From positions 77,204,720 to 77,268,719 of the forward strand of contig NC_065921.1 of NCBI RefSeq assembly GCF_024586455.1: a DNA stretch of 64,000 bases, in the 5' to 3' direction. The DNA is from Bactrocera neohumeralis (taxonomy: Eukaryota > Arthropoda > Insecta > Diptera > Tephritidae). The notes below the pieces were generated by a model. That model was not told the origin of the DNA and searched no databases. It saw nothing but the letters and a program-made list of their open reading frames with translations. This document shows positions 21,455-32,182 of the stretch, one piece after another. Both the position numbers and the translations under genes were made by a program. Position 1 is the stretch's first letter. The number at the start of each line of letters is the position of its first letter.

Positions 21455-22080
21455 CTTCGAAGAGGATGGAGAACGCCTCGATGACATACCACGTCTAGGA
21501 CAACATCAATTGATGACCAACACGTTAATAAAATATAGGAATTTGTACTTGAGAATCTACGATTAAAGACAACTTGGGCGTAGGAAAAGTGAAAGTATGA
21601 TAGGTTCCAAAATCACTTTACGACTAACAGAATGTCTTGTTTCTATGCTTAGGCCCGGAAACAAACGATCAGTCGGCATAATATCGTAACAAAGGTGAGC
21701 CGAAGCTGAAGAAACCACGTCAAAACATGTCAAAAACTAAGGTTATCGGACAGGTTTCTTCGATTATTGAGGTGTGGCACTGCGTATTCCTTCCGATCGA
21801 GCAAACTGTGATCAGAAAATACTATTTGAATGTTTGGTGTCATTTGCGCGAAGCTATTCTTAAGAAGAGACCGGAATTATGGGCGAAAATTTTTGATTTT
21901 TGCACCACGATAATGCACCGTCGCATTTGCATTGATTCTTCGTGAGTATTTCGACAAATTTTCAACTAATTTCGTCCCGGAAATTGACTTTAACAACTGT
22001 TTCAACGATTGGAAAAAGACAGGCAGAAGTGCATAGGGCTTAGGGAAGGTCGACATAGATTTTAAAGAATAAATTATGAA
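21455..22080 (+). pseudogene. Mariner transposase pseudogene (family C, copy 2)
   Basis: Recognisable blocks: the KVSRS...K motif and GFFDYRGVALRIPSDRANCD, LRRDRNYGRKF, HHDNAPSH (second catalytic Asp kept, 21908-21931), FDKFSTNFVPEIDFNNCFND, WKKTGR, and IDFKE before the end. Between FSTNFV and PEIDFNNC the PPYSPDLAP.D block with the third Asp is deleted, and the first Asp block (GDES) is not readable. Closest to the 44.4-45.2 kb copy, which has PEINFNNCFENWKKRWHK. Confidence 0.7.
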
Positions 22081-22252
22081 GTCTTACTATTTTTAGTTCG
22101 TAGTAGAAAGAATATGTGGACAATTGCAGCGTCTTAAAAGGAAGTTTAATGCTTTCTCTACACAACAACAGCACCTCGAAACTGATATCATCATGAACAC
22201 ATATTTTGCAATTTTCTTTAATCAGATCCGAAAAGTGACCCTTCACATAATA

Positions 22253-22606
22253 CAGTAGAGGCCCGCTAATCCGGACATGGCCTAATCCGGATTCCACTGT
22301 AATCCGGACAGGGTTAAAAAACTCAAAATTTCTATTATGTCCCTTGTAATCCGGACCGACATTCTCTATCCGTATTCTCTAATCCGGATCACATGTTTCT
22401 TATTCACTACATTCGCTTTTATGCTTTATTGGTTTAAGTTTTTTTTGTTTTTTGGAACATGTGTATTATTTGTTACAATAAACAAACAGAAATTTATAAA
22501 TATTTTTTCATAATATATAGTTCTGATATGTCTTTGGTAATGCGGATTTCCTTATATTCCGGATAGGGGCCGGTTTTAATTGATCCGGATTAGCGGGCCT
22601 CTACTG
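22253..22606. mobile_element. pogo/Tigger-like MITE with perfect 23-bp TIRs
   Basis: Left TIR 22253-22275 starts CAGTAGAGGCCCGCTAATCC and the right TIR 22584-22606 is its exact inverse (23/23). TA flanks both ends (22251-22252, 22607-22608), so the 354-bp element is complete with its target duplication. There is no ORF. The motif TAATCCGGA recurs in direct orientation at 22267, 22283, 22300, 22347 and 22380 and inverted at 22584. The CAG.....CCCGCTAAT terminus and TA target are typical of pogo/Tigger elements (family knowledge). The repeated motif is plausibly the transposase binding site (inference). Perfect TIRs suggest this is among the younger insertions here. Confidence 0.85.
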
Positions 22607-22663
22607 TACATGTAAAAGAGTATATGAGGGTTCTAAGCCTGGTTCACAAGCTCTATATATTTA

Positions 22664-23514
22664 CAAGGAACGCCAAAGTAAAAAGGAATTTTTGAATGTA
22701 GCGCCCCATGGTAGCGCCATCTATATGTCGACTGGTGCGTTAGAATGTCTTTATCGATTGTCCAGTGAAAATTTCATGACATTTCATAGATTGCCAACAT
22801 TAAGTTTTGTTTTAAAATTGGTAAAACTTTTTCCGAATAAATCAAACAATTGATGAAACAAGTTTATGGCGATGATTACCTATCCCGTAGCAGAGTGTAC
22901 GAGTGGTTTCAAAATTTTCAAAGTGGTCGTGAGGACATAAATGACGACCAACATGTGGGCCAATCAAAATCCGTGATCACCGGAAATTCCATCGAAACTA
23001 TGCGTGAATTCATCAAAAATCAGTCGAAATCATCATTGAAATTCATGGAAATGGAAATGAACATATCCAAAACATCGGTTTATCACATTTTGACCGAACA
23101 TTTGGGCTTAAGAAAGGTGTGTACACGATTTTTCCGCACAAATTGACTGACGACCAAAAATTGCTCAGAATCAAACATTCGAAAGACGATTATTTGACCA
23201 AAAATCACATTTTAACCATTAACCACTCCCCGTATTCACCTGATATGGCACCGTGCGACTTCTTTCTTTTCGGAAAAATGCATTTGCCCATGAAAGGAAA
23301 GCGCTATGCAGACGGCCATTCAAAGGGCTTGCACCGGCATACTGGCGGCCATACCGGCCAACGAGCTAAAACACTCGTTCGACATGCTTTTGGACCGTGC
23401 AAAAAGCTGTACTGAAGCAGAAGGAGACTATTTTAAATAAAATAAATTGATTTTGCCGAAAAAACCATTTGTTCTGTTTTTTTTTAAGTCCTGTTTACTT
23501 TGGAACACACCTTG
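22664..23514 (+). mobile_element. Mariner element complete with termini but internally deleted (family D)
   Basis: Termini CAAGGAACGCCAAAGTAAAA and, inverted, CAAGGTGTGTTCCAAAGTAA with TA duplications (22662-22663, 23515-23516); length 851 bp. The N-terminal ORF at 22850-23146 reads VYGDDYLSRSRVYEWFQNFQ, SGREDINDDQHVGQSKS, then the HTH (SKSSLKFMEMEMNISKTSVY, HILTEHLGLRKV). After a frameshift (LTDDQKLLRIKHSKD) the protein jumps to DYLTKNHILTINHSPYSPDM and APCDFFLFGKMHLPMKGKRY, then LKHSFDMLLDRAKS and EAEGDYF. The first and second catalytic Asp blocks (GDETW, HDNA) are lost, and only the third (CDFFLF) remains. It could move only with transposase supplied in trans. Confidence 0.85.
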
Positions 23515-23516
23515 TA

Positions 23517-25975
23517 TATATCTGTAACTAGTAACTTATCAATGTTTTTAATGATTGTGAGTCGAAACTAGCTTTTCTTCAGTTTTTATTTAGGATATAC
23601 AAGTAGTTGATGGAACGAAACGCTAAAACTGGCCTCGGATTCTGAAAAGTAAACGAAGACTTGCTTCTTGCTCGGTACTCATAAGTGTTGTAACTGATGC
23701 CTGAGACAGAAACCAACTCGAACAAACTAATTTTGTATTCTTGTGCAGTAACTTTTGTTCAAGAGCAAAATTTAAAGCTTCCTAGAGTTCGATATGATTA
23801 AAGACAATTTTTAGCACATTTGCAAAAGTGTTTTTTAGATAATAGGAAAATTGGAGGCTCTCAACTTTCAGCTGAAGTCTCTCAAATAAAATTTAAAATT
23901 AATGATTGCTGCGAGTCGGTTTAATCAGTCCGTTTATCTCGCCACTTATCTGTTCGCAAACCAGTTAGAAGCGCCCAAAGCTTCGCCTGTAGCGCAATAA
24001 TAAAGTGAAACGGTATTTAATTAAATTCCACTAAATTTCCACTTAGCAAAGCTTTTAGCAATTTCTCCGCTGCCAATCAAGTCAGAATTACCGTCAATTA
24101 AAAGCAGCAAAGCGGCGAGACTAAAGCACCACCAAACATTAATTAGCAGCGAGCGCGACAGGAGAGCAGGTACTATGTTTTTTACAACAACAACCAGTGT
24201 GTAACTAACTACCATCGGTAGCCGCTTTACGAACATTAGTTTGCTGTTATACATACATATAACTAAATAAGTAGCATGTGACATGAGGCATGTTGCATGT
24301 TGCAAGTTCTAGCTAGTTGTAATTTTCTAACTAGAGGCATTCAAAGCAGCGTAACTGGTTAGAAATGAAGGAAAATAAAAGAAAAAGTCATATGAGAAGA
24401 AAATTGAAGAAAAGAAAAGCGTCTACGAAAAGTTGCAAGACAAAGTAATCAAGTGTCTGCGAAGCCGTTTCTTATGAAAACATTTATATGTAATATGTAC
24501 ATATAAAAGCGTGGCATTGTGAAAAGTCTGAGGAAAAATGGGAAGCTGTTGGAAATTCGCAGAAAAGAAAGCGTGGCAGTGCTACAAATTCCTAACTTGC
24601 AACAGCTAAGTGGCAGCTTTGTTGATGCTGTCTGCTATCGAATTGTTTTTATTTGTAAAGTCACTGTTGACATTTCGTTTAGCGTAAGCACAACAGTTGC
24701 TCCTCTTTTCCTTCATATATACACATAATACATATATGTCTGCGTGGCAACCATGCAACAAAAACCAACAATGCGAATTAAGAAAGCTATCAAGCAACAA
24801 AAATAAGCTGGCAGCTATTGCAGGCAACAAACAACGATAGACAGCAAACGGCAAAGGCAGACAGCTAATGTGGCAACTTTTAACGGCAGCAGCTGTCAAC
24901 TTGCCGCAATCAAGACTCCAAACAACACAACAACAACAACAATGCAAACCGAATTGCCCAACAGCGACATCCTACGAAATCGGCGTACGGATCGATGCGC
25001 TGGCAAATAGTGTGGCGACTCATACACAGCTGCTAACCGTCTATGTTGTTGCTGCTATGTTTGTGGTGTACTTGCAACAACCAGCCACTTGCCACACTAG
25101 TTGGCGATTTTTCAGTTTTATTTAGGAGAAAATCATAGCAACCATAAATGTTGAAAGAGAAGATGCAGCGGCTGATATAGACATACACATCATAAACTCT
25201 TAGAGCTCTTGTGTTGGCATAGCGTACGCGTGAAGCTTAAGCGTGTATCGTAGAAATTGATTTCAAAGAAATTGGCGAAATTCACAGCTAAGCCAATGCA
25301 TGCCTTTCTCAATTGTTGCTAAAGTATTTTCTCGCTTTGCCGGCGGTCACTTTTGCTTGTGGAATCTTCGTCGGCTTTGATCCGAAAGTCAAAGAGCGTG
25401 CCATAGCGAACCGTGACTCTGTGCTTTCATGTTAGAAACACACTAACAAGTAATAAAATGTTTGCATATGAATACGAAGCAATATGATTACCCAGCGGTA
25501 ATATTTTTTTGAGAACCCAGTTCAAGAAACTATAAATTCTCAAAGCGAAACCAAATGTCTAAAGAACAGAGGAGGAAAGATGTCTATAGATTATAGGAAG
25601 CATTTTCAAGCCTTGGCTTAGGAGCCAACGTGGACTTGAAATCCGAACTTAACAGTCCAAAACATTCCTGTGTATACCTTAGTAACAGTGGAAATTTTGA
25701 TGTTGGTGCCGTTTATAATGGTTGCAAGTATCCTTCAAATTATAACGCCCACCTCCCTGTCGAAGTTTCATATAGTTTAAAGTATTTCGGTCTGAAGCTC
25801 GCGACGAAGTTTTCGGGAATTTTACTTGGAACGCAATGTCCATCTTGGTATCGAAGTTTTGTTTTATTGTATTAGAGTCTGAAGCCCGCGACGTAGTTCT
25901 CGTGAATGTTACTTGGGCAGTTGAAGTAGGTTCGGACAAATTTTACAATAAATAATATTCAAATATCGTGTTGAT
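23517..25975. other. Non-coding DNA, one short duplication
   Basis: No exon or TE protein seen. CAACAACAACAACAACAATG-type triplets occur at 24925-24945. At 25789-25831 and 25876-25918 a block starting TCTGAAGCTCGCGACGAAG is repeated imperfectly (TCTGAAGCCCGCGACGTAG), spacing about 87 bp. ORFs in this stretch (24519, 24868, 25630 plus; 24021, 24606 minus) show no family features. Confidence 0.45.
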
Positions 25976-25979
25976 AAGC

Positions 25980-27295
25980 TTAGAAGGACGGTTCCCTAAG
26001 TCGCATGGACGTTACAGCAGATTCGATAATTGGAGCAACCATTTATCAGTTTCACACCTTGATTACTCAATTGGATATGCATCCGCACAGTACATTACAG
26101 TGCGCACCAAAGACGCCATTGCTGCTGTGGAGCAGAGTGTCGAAAAGGACCGGAATGAGTTCATCCGCCTTATGGAAGATTTTGTGGTAAAATTTTTGTT
26201 TGCGAGCTCGCAAAGTCCAACTCATGCACGAATTAAAGCCGTACGACCATGAATTGAACGGTATACATAGAGACAGATACCAATTTTTACAGAAAATCTG
26301 GGACTAAAACACGAATCTTCGCCAGTTGCCGCTATGCTTTGTGAGGTCACGTCAGTTGTACATACTAAGTTCAGACAGGTCGCTAGGGGAATTATGAGAG
26401 GCTTAGAGCGATCTGCTTCTCAATTGTCTACCGAACCCACAGTAGCATCTCAAGACTATTCCGGGCTTGATCTTCAGGCTTAGATTATTGATGGAATTTA
26501 TGATGGTTCTAAGATATATAATGTATATAATATAAGTCCCCAACTTTTTAAAATTTATAGCTACCAACAGTGAGGCAGTTCCCTGGACGAGAGATAGGTT
26601 TGCATGTGGCCTCCAGATACTTTTCCTGACCTCGCTCACTACAAGACGAACTCTCTTTCGTTTTTCTTCCGAGGCTTGAAAATACTGCGTAGACGGAACT
26701 TTTGGTATGGCCTACGATGTCAAGATCATCAGTAGCATTGTACTTTTAGAGCAGACAGAGCTAAAACGAGCGAGAATCGCCCTGTCTAAAACATCGTTTG
26801 CTATCGAACGGTTCGGTGAGGTTCTTTCCGATTTTAACGGGGCTGATATTTGCGCTCATTCTGCATAGCCCTATGAGTTTGGCAGAAATTTCTTTTCATT
26901 TTTCTTTAATAGAGAAAATTTTCACGTTTGGAGTAATGGTTATTCTCTAGACATTGCTCAGGCGCCGTTATATCTTTAAGTCTCTGTTTGCTGTAGCTCT
27001 ATGGGCAGAGGGAATCATTGGTTCATATTTCTACAAAAATTAAGCGGGTTATAATATTGTGGGACTGTGGCTTGGCCTCCAAGGTAGTGCTATCTTTTGT
27101 GGAGTTATGGAAAGCCGCTAGTCTGAGCCGATAAGCCCGAGTCGATTGACGCCTTCGAAGAGAATGATCGGCTCGTGCTGACATACGGCTCCAATTGTTG
27201 CAAAAAGTGGTCGAAAATTGGGCCCGTCGGCTGGAATTTATTCTATTTTAACTGTGACTCATTTCATTTATGAAAGCTGAGGTGTCTTGTCATTG
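25980..27295 (+). pseudogene. IS630/Tc1-mariner-like (DDE_3 type) transposase pseudogene, copy 2, interrupted
   Basis: The 5' part (25980-26310) reads ATIYQFHTLITQLD, KTPLLLWSRVSKRTG / VEQSVEKDRNEFIR, FASSQSPTHARIKAV and DRYQFLQKIWD, matching the N-terminal HTH region of the 4.5 kb copy (EPSVEEDPNEFIR). The 3' part resumes near 26930: LWAEGIIGSYFYKN, then at 27150-27290 the C-terminal blocks including TAPIVAKSGRK (usual ..QIATKSGRK). Between them lies a minus-strand RTE fragment. Stops and shifts throughout; the catalytic Asp blocks are not readable. Confidence 0.65.
26370..26850 (-). pseudogene. RTE-clade retrotransposon fragment inside a transposase pseudogene
   Basis: Minus strand from 26850: NISPVKIGKNLTEPFDSK, RCFRQGDSRSF (RT block usually G.RQGD.LS), YNATDDLDIVGHTKSSVYAV (usual LAYADDIDIIGR), FSSLGRK, then KYLEATCKPISRPGNCLTVG, SYKF, INSINNLSLKIKPGIVLRCY, CGFGRQLRSRSL (usual LEIKRRI.LANRCYFGL.RQLRSR.LSR). 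The catalytic YADD is altered (DATDD-like), so it is inactive. It covers the RT palm end and thumb. It lies within the DDE_3 copy, opposite strand, so it inserted later. Confidence 0.7.
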
Positions 27296-28304
27296 GGATC
27301 TGGTAAACCTACAAGAAACAGATCTTTTAACGAAAAGATGTTCTTTAACAGCTTTTCTGTATGCAAGAATTTACTTATGCTAACTATTACCTCATTGATC
27401 TGAAATTCATCAGTCTTGGGTGAGTCTACAAGCAATCTCGTAATTCAGCTTGTCATCTATATAAACCCGTATACTCGCTATATATGGTCACTTTCGCGAT
27501 TAACGCCACCAGCATGCATACTAACACCAAACACCATGAAAAAAAAGAAAATCTCTACATGTACGAAGCGCTGCTCTCCTCTTCCAATTGCAAATCAAAG
27601 TGTAGGAAATTAAGTGAAATTAGTAGATAGCCAAGAGCGTTAAACAGTCAGCCGCCTGAAGCTGGCAAATAATCATAAAACGTGTCGACCGTGAAATTTT
27701 TAATCAAAGCTTGGCGCATAACACACTTGCCACCGTCTATATTTACCCATACATATACACATACACACGCTCGTAAGTAGCACAGAGTGCAATTACGGCA
27801 ATAAATGCTTCAGCGCATCTCCGAAGAAAAATGATGTTGGGAAATTAAAAGAAAATTTGCGAAAGCGAAATGTGCACATCCCGCATGAGAGCACGGTTGG
27901 CCTGGATAAGTTTAGTGTGTGAATTCGAATTGCATTAGGAAATGATGATTGCGAATAATTTGTGATATCAGTAGTTATAAAAGTGGGTATTTAGCGCATA
28001 CATAAATAACGAATGCTAGTCGCAACAATTCGATATTCAAATTAGAATTAGAAAGGCTTAGAGGAATTGAAATTTGCTCAGTAAAACTTTTAATCGATAG
28101 TTTTTTCTAATATTTTTGGCAGTAACTTTCTAAGATACATGTTCTGCCGGATATTTTTGTATTATTTCATATATTTCTAATAATAATTGTAAATATATAT
28201 CTCAATATGGAATTATTTAAATAATAATGTTTGGAAAAATCTTAACTTTCTTCAAAAAATATTTCAATATTTATTTAGCGAGTTTTTTTTTTAATTTTCA
28301 TATT
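27296..28304. other. Non-coding, no recognised feature
   Basis: Mixed AT-rich DNA. One 65-codon ORF (27416-27613) without recognisable content. No repeats stand out until the array starting at 28.3 kb. Confidence 0.4.
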
Positions 28305-30015
28305 GCTGAATCAGGTGGCAACCCTCCTCCAAAATATTTTCTAAAAATTTTAGTTTTTGTTTATATTTCATTCTTTTTATAAGATTAATTTTATTGCAAA
28401 AATATTTGAACAGGTGGCAACCCTCTTGAAAATTATATTTTTTTCTAAGTTTATTTTAAGGTGTTCATATTGTAATGTTTTCATTTTATTAAATTTTCGC
28501 ATTGCGCATTTCAAGCAGGTGGCAACTCTGCTCAAAAGAATTTATTTTGTTAAGTCAAGTTTAGATTATTTTATTTTTTTCATAACATTTTGTTTTTCTT
28601 ATTAGTTAATTTATATTTGATTTTTGTTATTAATTTATATTAAATAGAACAGCTGGCAGCCCTATTTAAAAATAAATGTGTTTTGATATTTATTTTCTAA
28701 GTTTTCTAAAGATCTATATACAGTAGTGTTTCCATCTTATTCAATTTTTTCTTTTTGAATTTCAACAGGTGGCAACCCTACTCAAAAGAATTTCTTCAAG
28801 TTAGGTCAAGTCTATATTATCTTACTTTCTTGTCAAATTTTGTTTAATTAATTTTTTTATTTATATTTGATTTCGGTTATTAATTTATATTAAATTGAAC
28901 AGCTGGCAACCCTATTTAAAAATATATTTTGATACTTATTTTCTAAGTTTTTTAAAGATCTACATACAGTAGTGTTTCCATCTCATTTAATTATTTCTTT
29001 TTGAATTTCAACAGGTGGCAACCCTACTCAAAAGATTTTCTTCAAGTTAAGTAAGGTTTATATTATCATACTTTCTTGTCAAATTTTGTTTTGTTAATTT
29101 GTTCATTTATATTTCATTTTCTTATTAATTTATATTGAATTGAACAGCTGGCAACCTTATTTAAAAATAAATAGTTTGATATTTATTTTCTAATTTTTTC
29201 TAAGGGTTCATATTGCAGTGTTTTTAGCTTACGAAATTTTCGCTTTACGCATTTGAACCAGGTGGCAACCCTTCTGAGAAGAGTTTCTCCAAATTATAAA
29301 CTTTTAATTTTCATAATATATTTTTTTTTCTTTTTTCAATTTTTGTTTTTTCTTTTATTAATATTTCAGTCTTGTTATAAGTTTAATCTTATTGTAAAAA
29401 GTTTAAATAGGTGGCAATCCTCTTTAAAAATATACTTTGATATTTATTTTTTCTACGGGTCTTATTATTATACTAATTTCATATCACCAAATTTTGTATA
29501 TTCAAGGGTTGCCACCTGACTTTTCTCAAAAAAAATTTCTCCAAATATATTCTCTCAATTTGCAATATTTTATTTTCCTTTTGTTAATTTTCGTCTTGTT
29601 TATTTATGTTTCATTATTTTTGTCGATATAATTTTATTATAAAAAGTTTAAACAGGTGGCAACCCTCTTCAAAAATATTTTTTGAAAAATTTTTTAAGGT
29701 CTTAGAATTGTAGTGTTTTAACTTCATTAAATTTTCGCTATAGAAATTTCAATGGTTGCCACCTAACTCTTTTCAAAATAAAGTATCCAAATATATTATA
29801 CTTCAAATTTGCATTATTTTTTCTTTTACTCTATTTTTCTTTTGTTTAAATTAAATAAATTTTATTTATAAATTAAATTGACGAAATTAAATTAAATAGG
29901 TGGCAACTCTAATCATCTACTAACTATTAACACAAACCACTTGAGTTCATAGTTTGTTTATTTTATAAAAATTTTCAAATTAAAATTTACAACTAAGTGG
30001 CAACGCTCTATCTTT
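28305..30015 (+). repeat. Tandem array A: T-rich units with AGGTGGCAACCCT core
   Basis: Fifteen cores related to AGGTGGCAACCCT start at 28313, 28412, 28517, 28651, 28767, 28901, 29013, 29146, 29260, 29409, 29505 (inverted), 29654, 29754 (inverted), 29898 and 29996. Between 28517 and 29260 the spacing alternates about 134, 116, 134, 112, 133, 114 bp. Cores alternate between CAGGTGGCAACYCT and CAGCTGGCARCCYT, so the true unit is a dimer of about 248 bp present roughly three times. Spacers are very T-rich and also repeat (TTTTCTAAGTTTTYTAAAG, TACAGTAGTGTTTCCATC). No protein is encoded. Function unknown. Confidence 0.85.
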
Positions 30016-31684
30016 TCAGCGACAACTATTCGCATTTTATACTGAACCATCAAAAAATAATTACGCAAATATTTATGTACGTATTTAAAGCCCATCAATT
30101 CTCCCAAATAAATGGCTGTCCTGCCTCTACTAATTTTCAATATCAAATTGCAGCTCTCGCGGCTGTCACGCATCGATTACAATGTATCCGGCAAGTGACC
30201 GTTAATTGTCAAACTTGTTGGGCAAGTTGAAATAAATACCATTTTCGCATTGAAGAGAGTAGTTTCACCGTCTTGCTGGGAGAAAAAAAAACAAATATTT
30301 ATGCGCCAACTGCACCGTTACGCCAACAAACATATTATGGCCTGGCTGCAGTGCGACTAAAACGAACGAATGCCCGACTAACATGTCGATGGCAAGTCAA
30401 TGACGTCTTCAGTGGCAAGATGCCCTCGAACGGCGCAATCAACTTGGTGGCGAGCATCAGCGCCTGGCTGCCTGCCTGCCTTGTTTGGTGGCAATCAAAA
30501 GCCGTTAACTCTATCACTGCTTTGCTAGCGGTCAACATAACGGTAGCAGTGGAAATAATTACAACGACAGCTTGCGACTGGCTGGGAACGGGATGTGCAA
30601 TTATATATTTATTTTTATATTTGTGTGTATGTATATATGAGTATGCATGTATGTCTGTGAGTGTCTCTTTTTCAACATATAATTACAGTATAAATGAATT
30701 CATTTGGAAAACTAACCGTTTAGGCTTTTGAATGAATGCCGAAAGGTGAAATTTCATGGGAAACAATTTTCAGCAGAAAATAATGAAATTTATAATTGAA
30801 AGTTTTCATTTTGATTTTGCGAAAGCATGTTCAAAATCCAAGCAAATTTTTTGCCACTGACTAAATTAGCGCCATATGCTCTCTTATGGTTGCCAAACCA
30901 AATCTCCAATCTCACAAAAATCACGCTTAATCTTCTGGTAATGTAGTTCAGAAAAGCTTGCCACAATATCCTGGCTGTCGGAGGAAGTCATTTGCATACA
31001 TACAAACACGCACATATACATATATGTATATACAAACATACATGTAAAGATATATATACTCACACACATACATATACACTCGCAAGCTGCACTAACGGTT
31101 TATTAGATCAGCTGTAAGTTGTACGAAAATGAGTTTGTGTGTATATGAGTACACATATATATGTCTGTATATTTTATGTATGTAGTTGTACTTGCGTGTA
31201 TAACGGCACATTAGCAGCGGAAATTGCGTTGATGTTGTTGATGACGACGTTGATAACAGGCGCCATCTGCGGAAACAGCGACCATAATAACGGCATGTAT
31301 ATATTTTGTATATGTGTATGTATATACCAATACACACACATATATAGTTATATGGATATCAATTAGTTCTAATGTTAGCATCAATCTCGGCTGCGCAGCT
31401 GCCATCATTTACCGCAACATTTGTGCTCTGATTGATGTGTTGCAGTGTATTGTGATTACCGGTGATTAGACATTTCTTTGTAGAGTAATTATGGTACATT
31501 TTGGCAGCTCACAGAAAATGCCTGTACGCCCTGGTAATAACTTCAAGAGACATCAAATTATACTCACTAAGGTTAGATAAGCTTTATTGGCAGAAAATAT
31601 CGGCTATTTCGGTTGCAAGCTTCAGGGATGAAGTCTTGAAATTTGCATGGAGAAACTGACGGGTTCACGAGGTTCGACTTTCTA
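30016..31684. other. Non-coding DNA with TATG/CA microsatellites
   Basis: Contains a 152-codon plus-strand ORF (30273-30731) with no recognisable domain, which I consider chance in a less AT-rich patch. Microsatellite-like TATATG/CACATA sequence occurs at 30600-30650, 31000-31085 and 31140-31350. No TE protein. Confidence 0.4.
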
Positions 31685-31970
31685 TGTTGTTGTTGTTGTA
31701 GTTTGAAAGTGTTTCTAAAATAATTTCGAGGAGTGCTGCCGAGTTGATAGTCCTAGGCCGGAAAAATCCGGGTCCGTTCCGATTTCTTAGACCTGGCTGT
31801 CGTGGGCTTTCTCTCAAGCGGCGATTTCACTCTTTTTACAAGAAGTTTCCTTGTTCTTGAAGTAATTTGGAGGAGTGGTGCCGAGTTGTTAGTCCTTGAC
31901 CGGATAAAAATCCGGGTTCGTTCCGTTTACATAGACCTGGACTTTCATCCAAGCGCCGATTTCACTCTTT
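31685..31970 (+). repeat. Dispersed dipteran-type repeat with internal duplication
   Basis: Starts TTGTTGTTGTTGTAG (31688) and carries a block GAGGAGTGCTGCCGAGTTG...GTCCTAGGCCGGA...ATCCGGGTCCGTTCCG, ending GCGATTTCACTCTTTTTACA (31709-31845). The block is repeated imperfectly at 31872-31975 (GAGGAGTGGTGCCGAGTTG...GTCCTTGACCGGA). A GTTGTTGTTGTAG opening followed by a GTCCTTGGCCGGA.AAATCCGG motif is, from memory, an abundant interspersed repeat in tephritid and muscoid flies. The class is not known to me. Two tandem units, about 145-160 bp apart. Confidence 0.55.
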
Positions 31971-32135
31971 ACAAGAAGATTACACCGGAAGAACTCAATG
32001 GTATAGCTTTGGATCAAAATAAGAATGCTAATGATTTTCTTAAAACAATTCAGGTTTTACTTTCTAATACTCGGGACATGTAGTATTAACATCCTGAGAT
32101 TCTCCAAGTGGACCATCTAGTTGAGTGTTTTGATT

Positions 32136-32182
32136 GAATTCTCCACTCCACTCCACTCCACTTCAATTCAATTCAATTCCAT
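32136..32182 (+). repeat. Pentanucleotide microsatellite switching unit
   Basis: CTCCA repeated about four times, passing directly into TTCAA repeated about four times. Perfect or near-perfect units and a clean switch point. Confidence 0.8.

Noticed and set aside
21026..21484. 152-codon plus-strand ORF
   Set aside because: It is the antisense of a minus-strand RNase H fragment that has clear family motifs.
28305..30015. CRISPR-like regular spacing of a short conserved core
   Set aside because: The host is eukaryotic, the spacers are T-rich and similar to one another, the spacing is over 100 bp and the core is not palindromic.
30273..30731. 152-codon plus-strand ORF
   Set aside because: No recognisable domain, and the last third is TATG microsatellite-derived residues.
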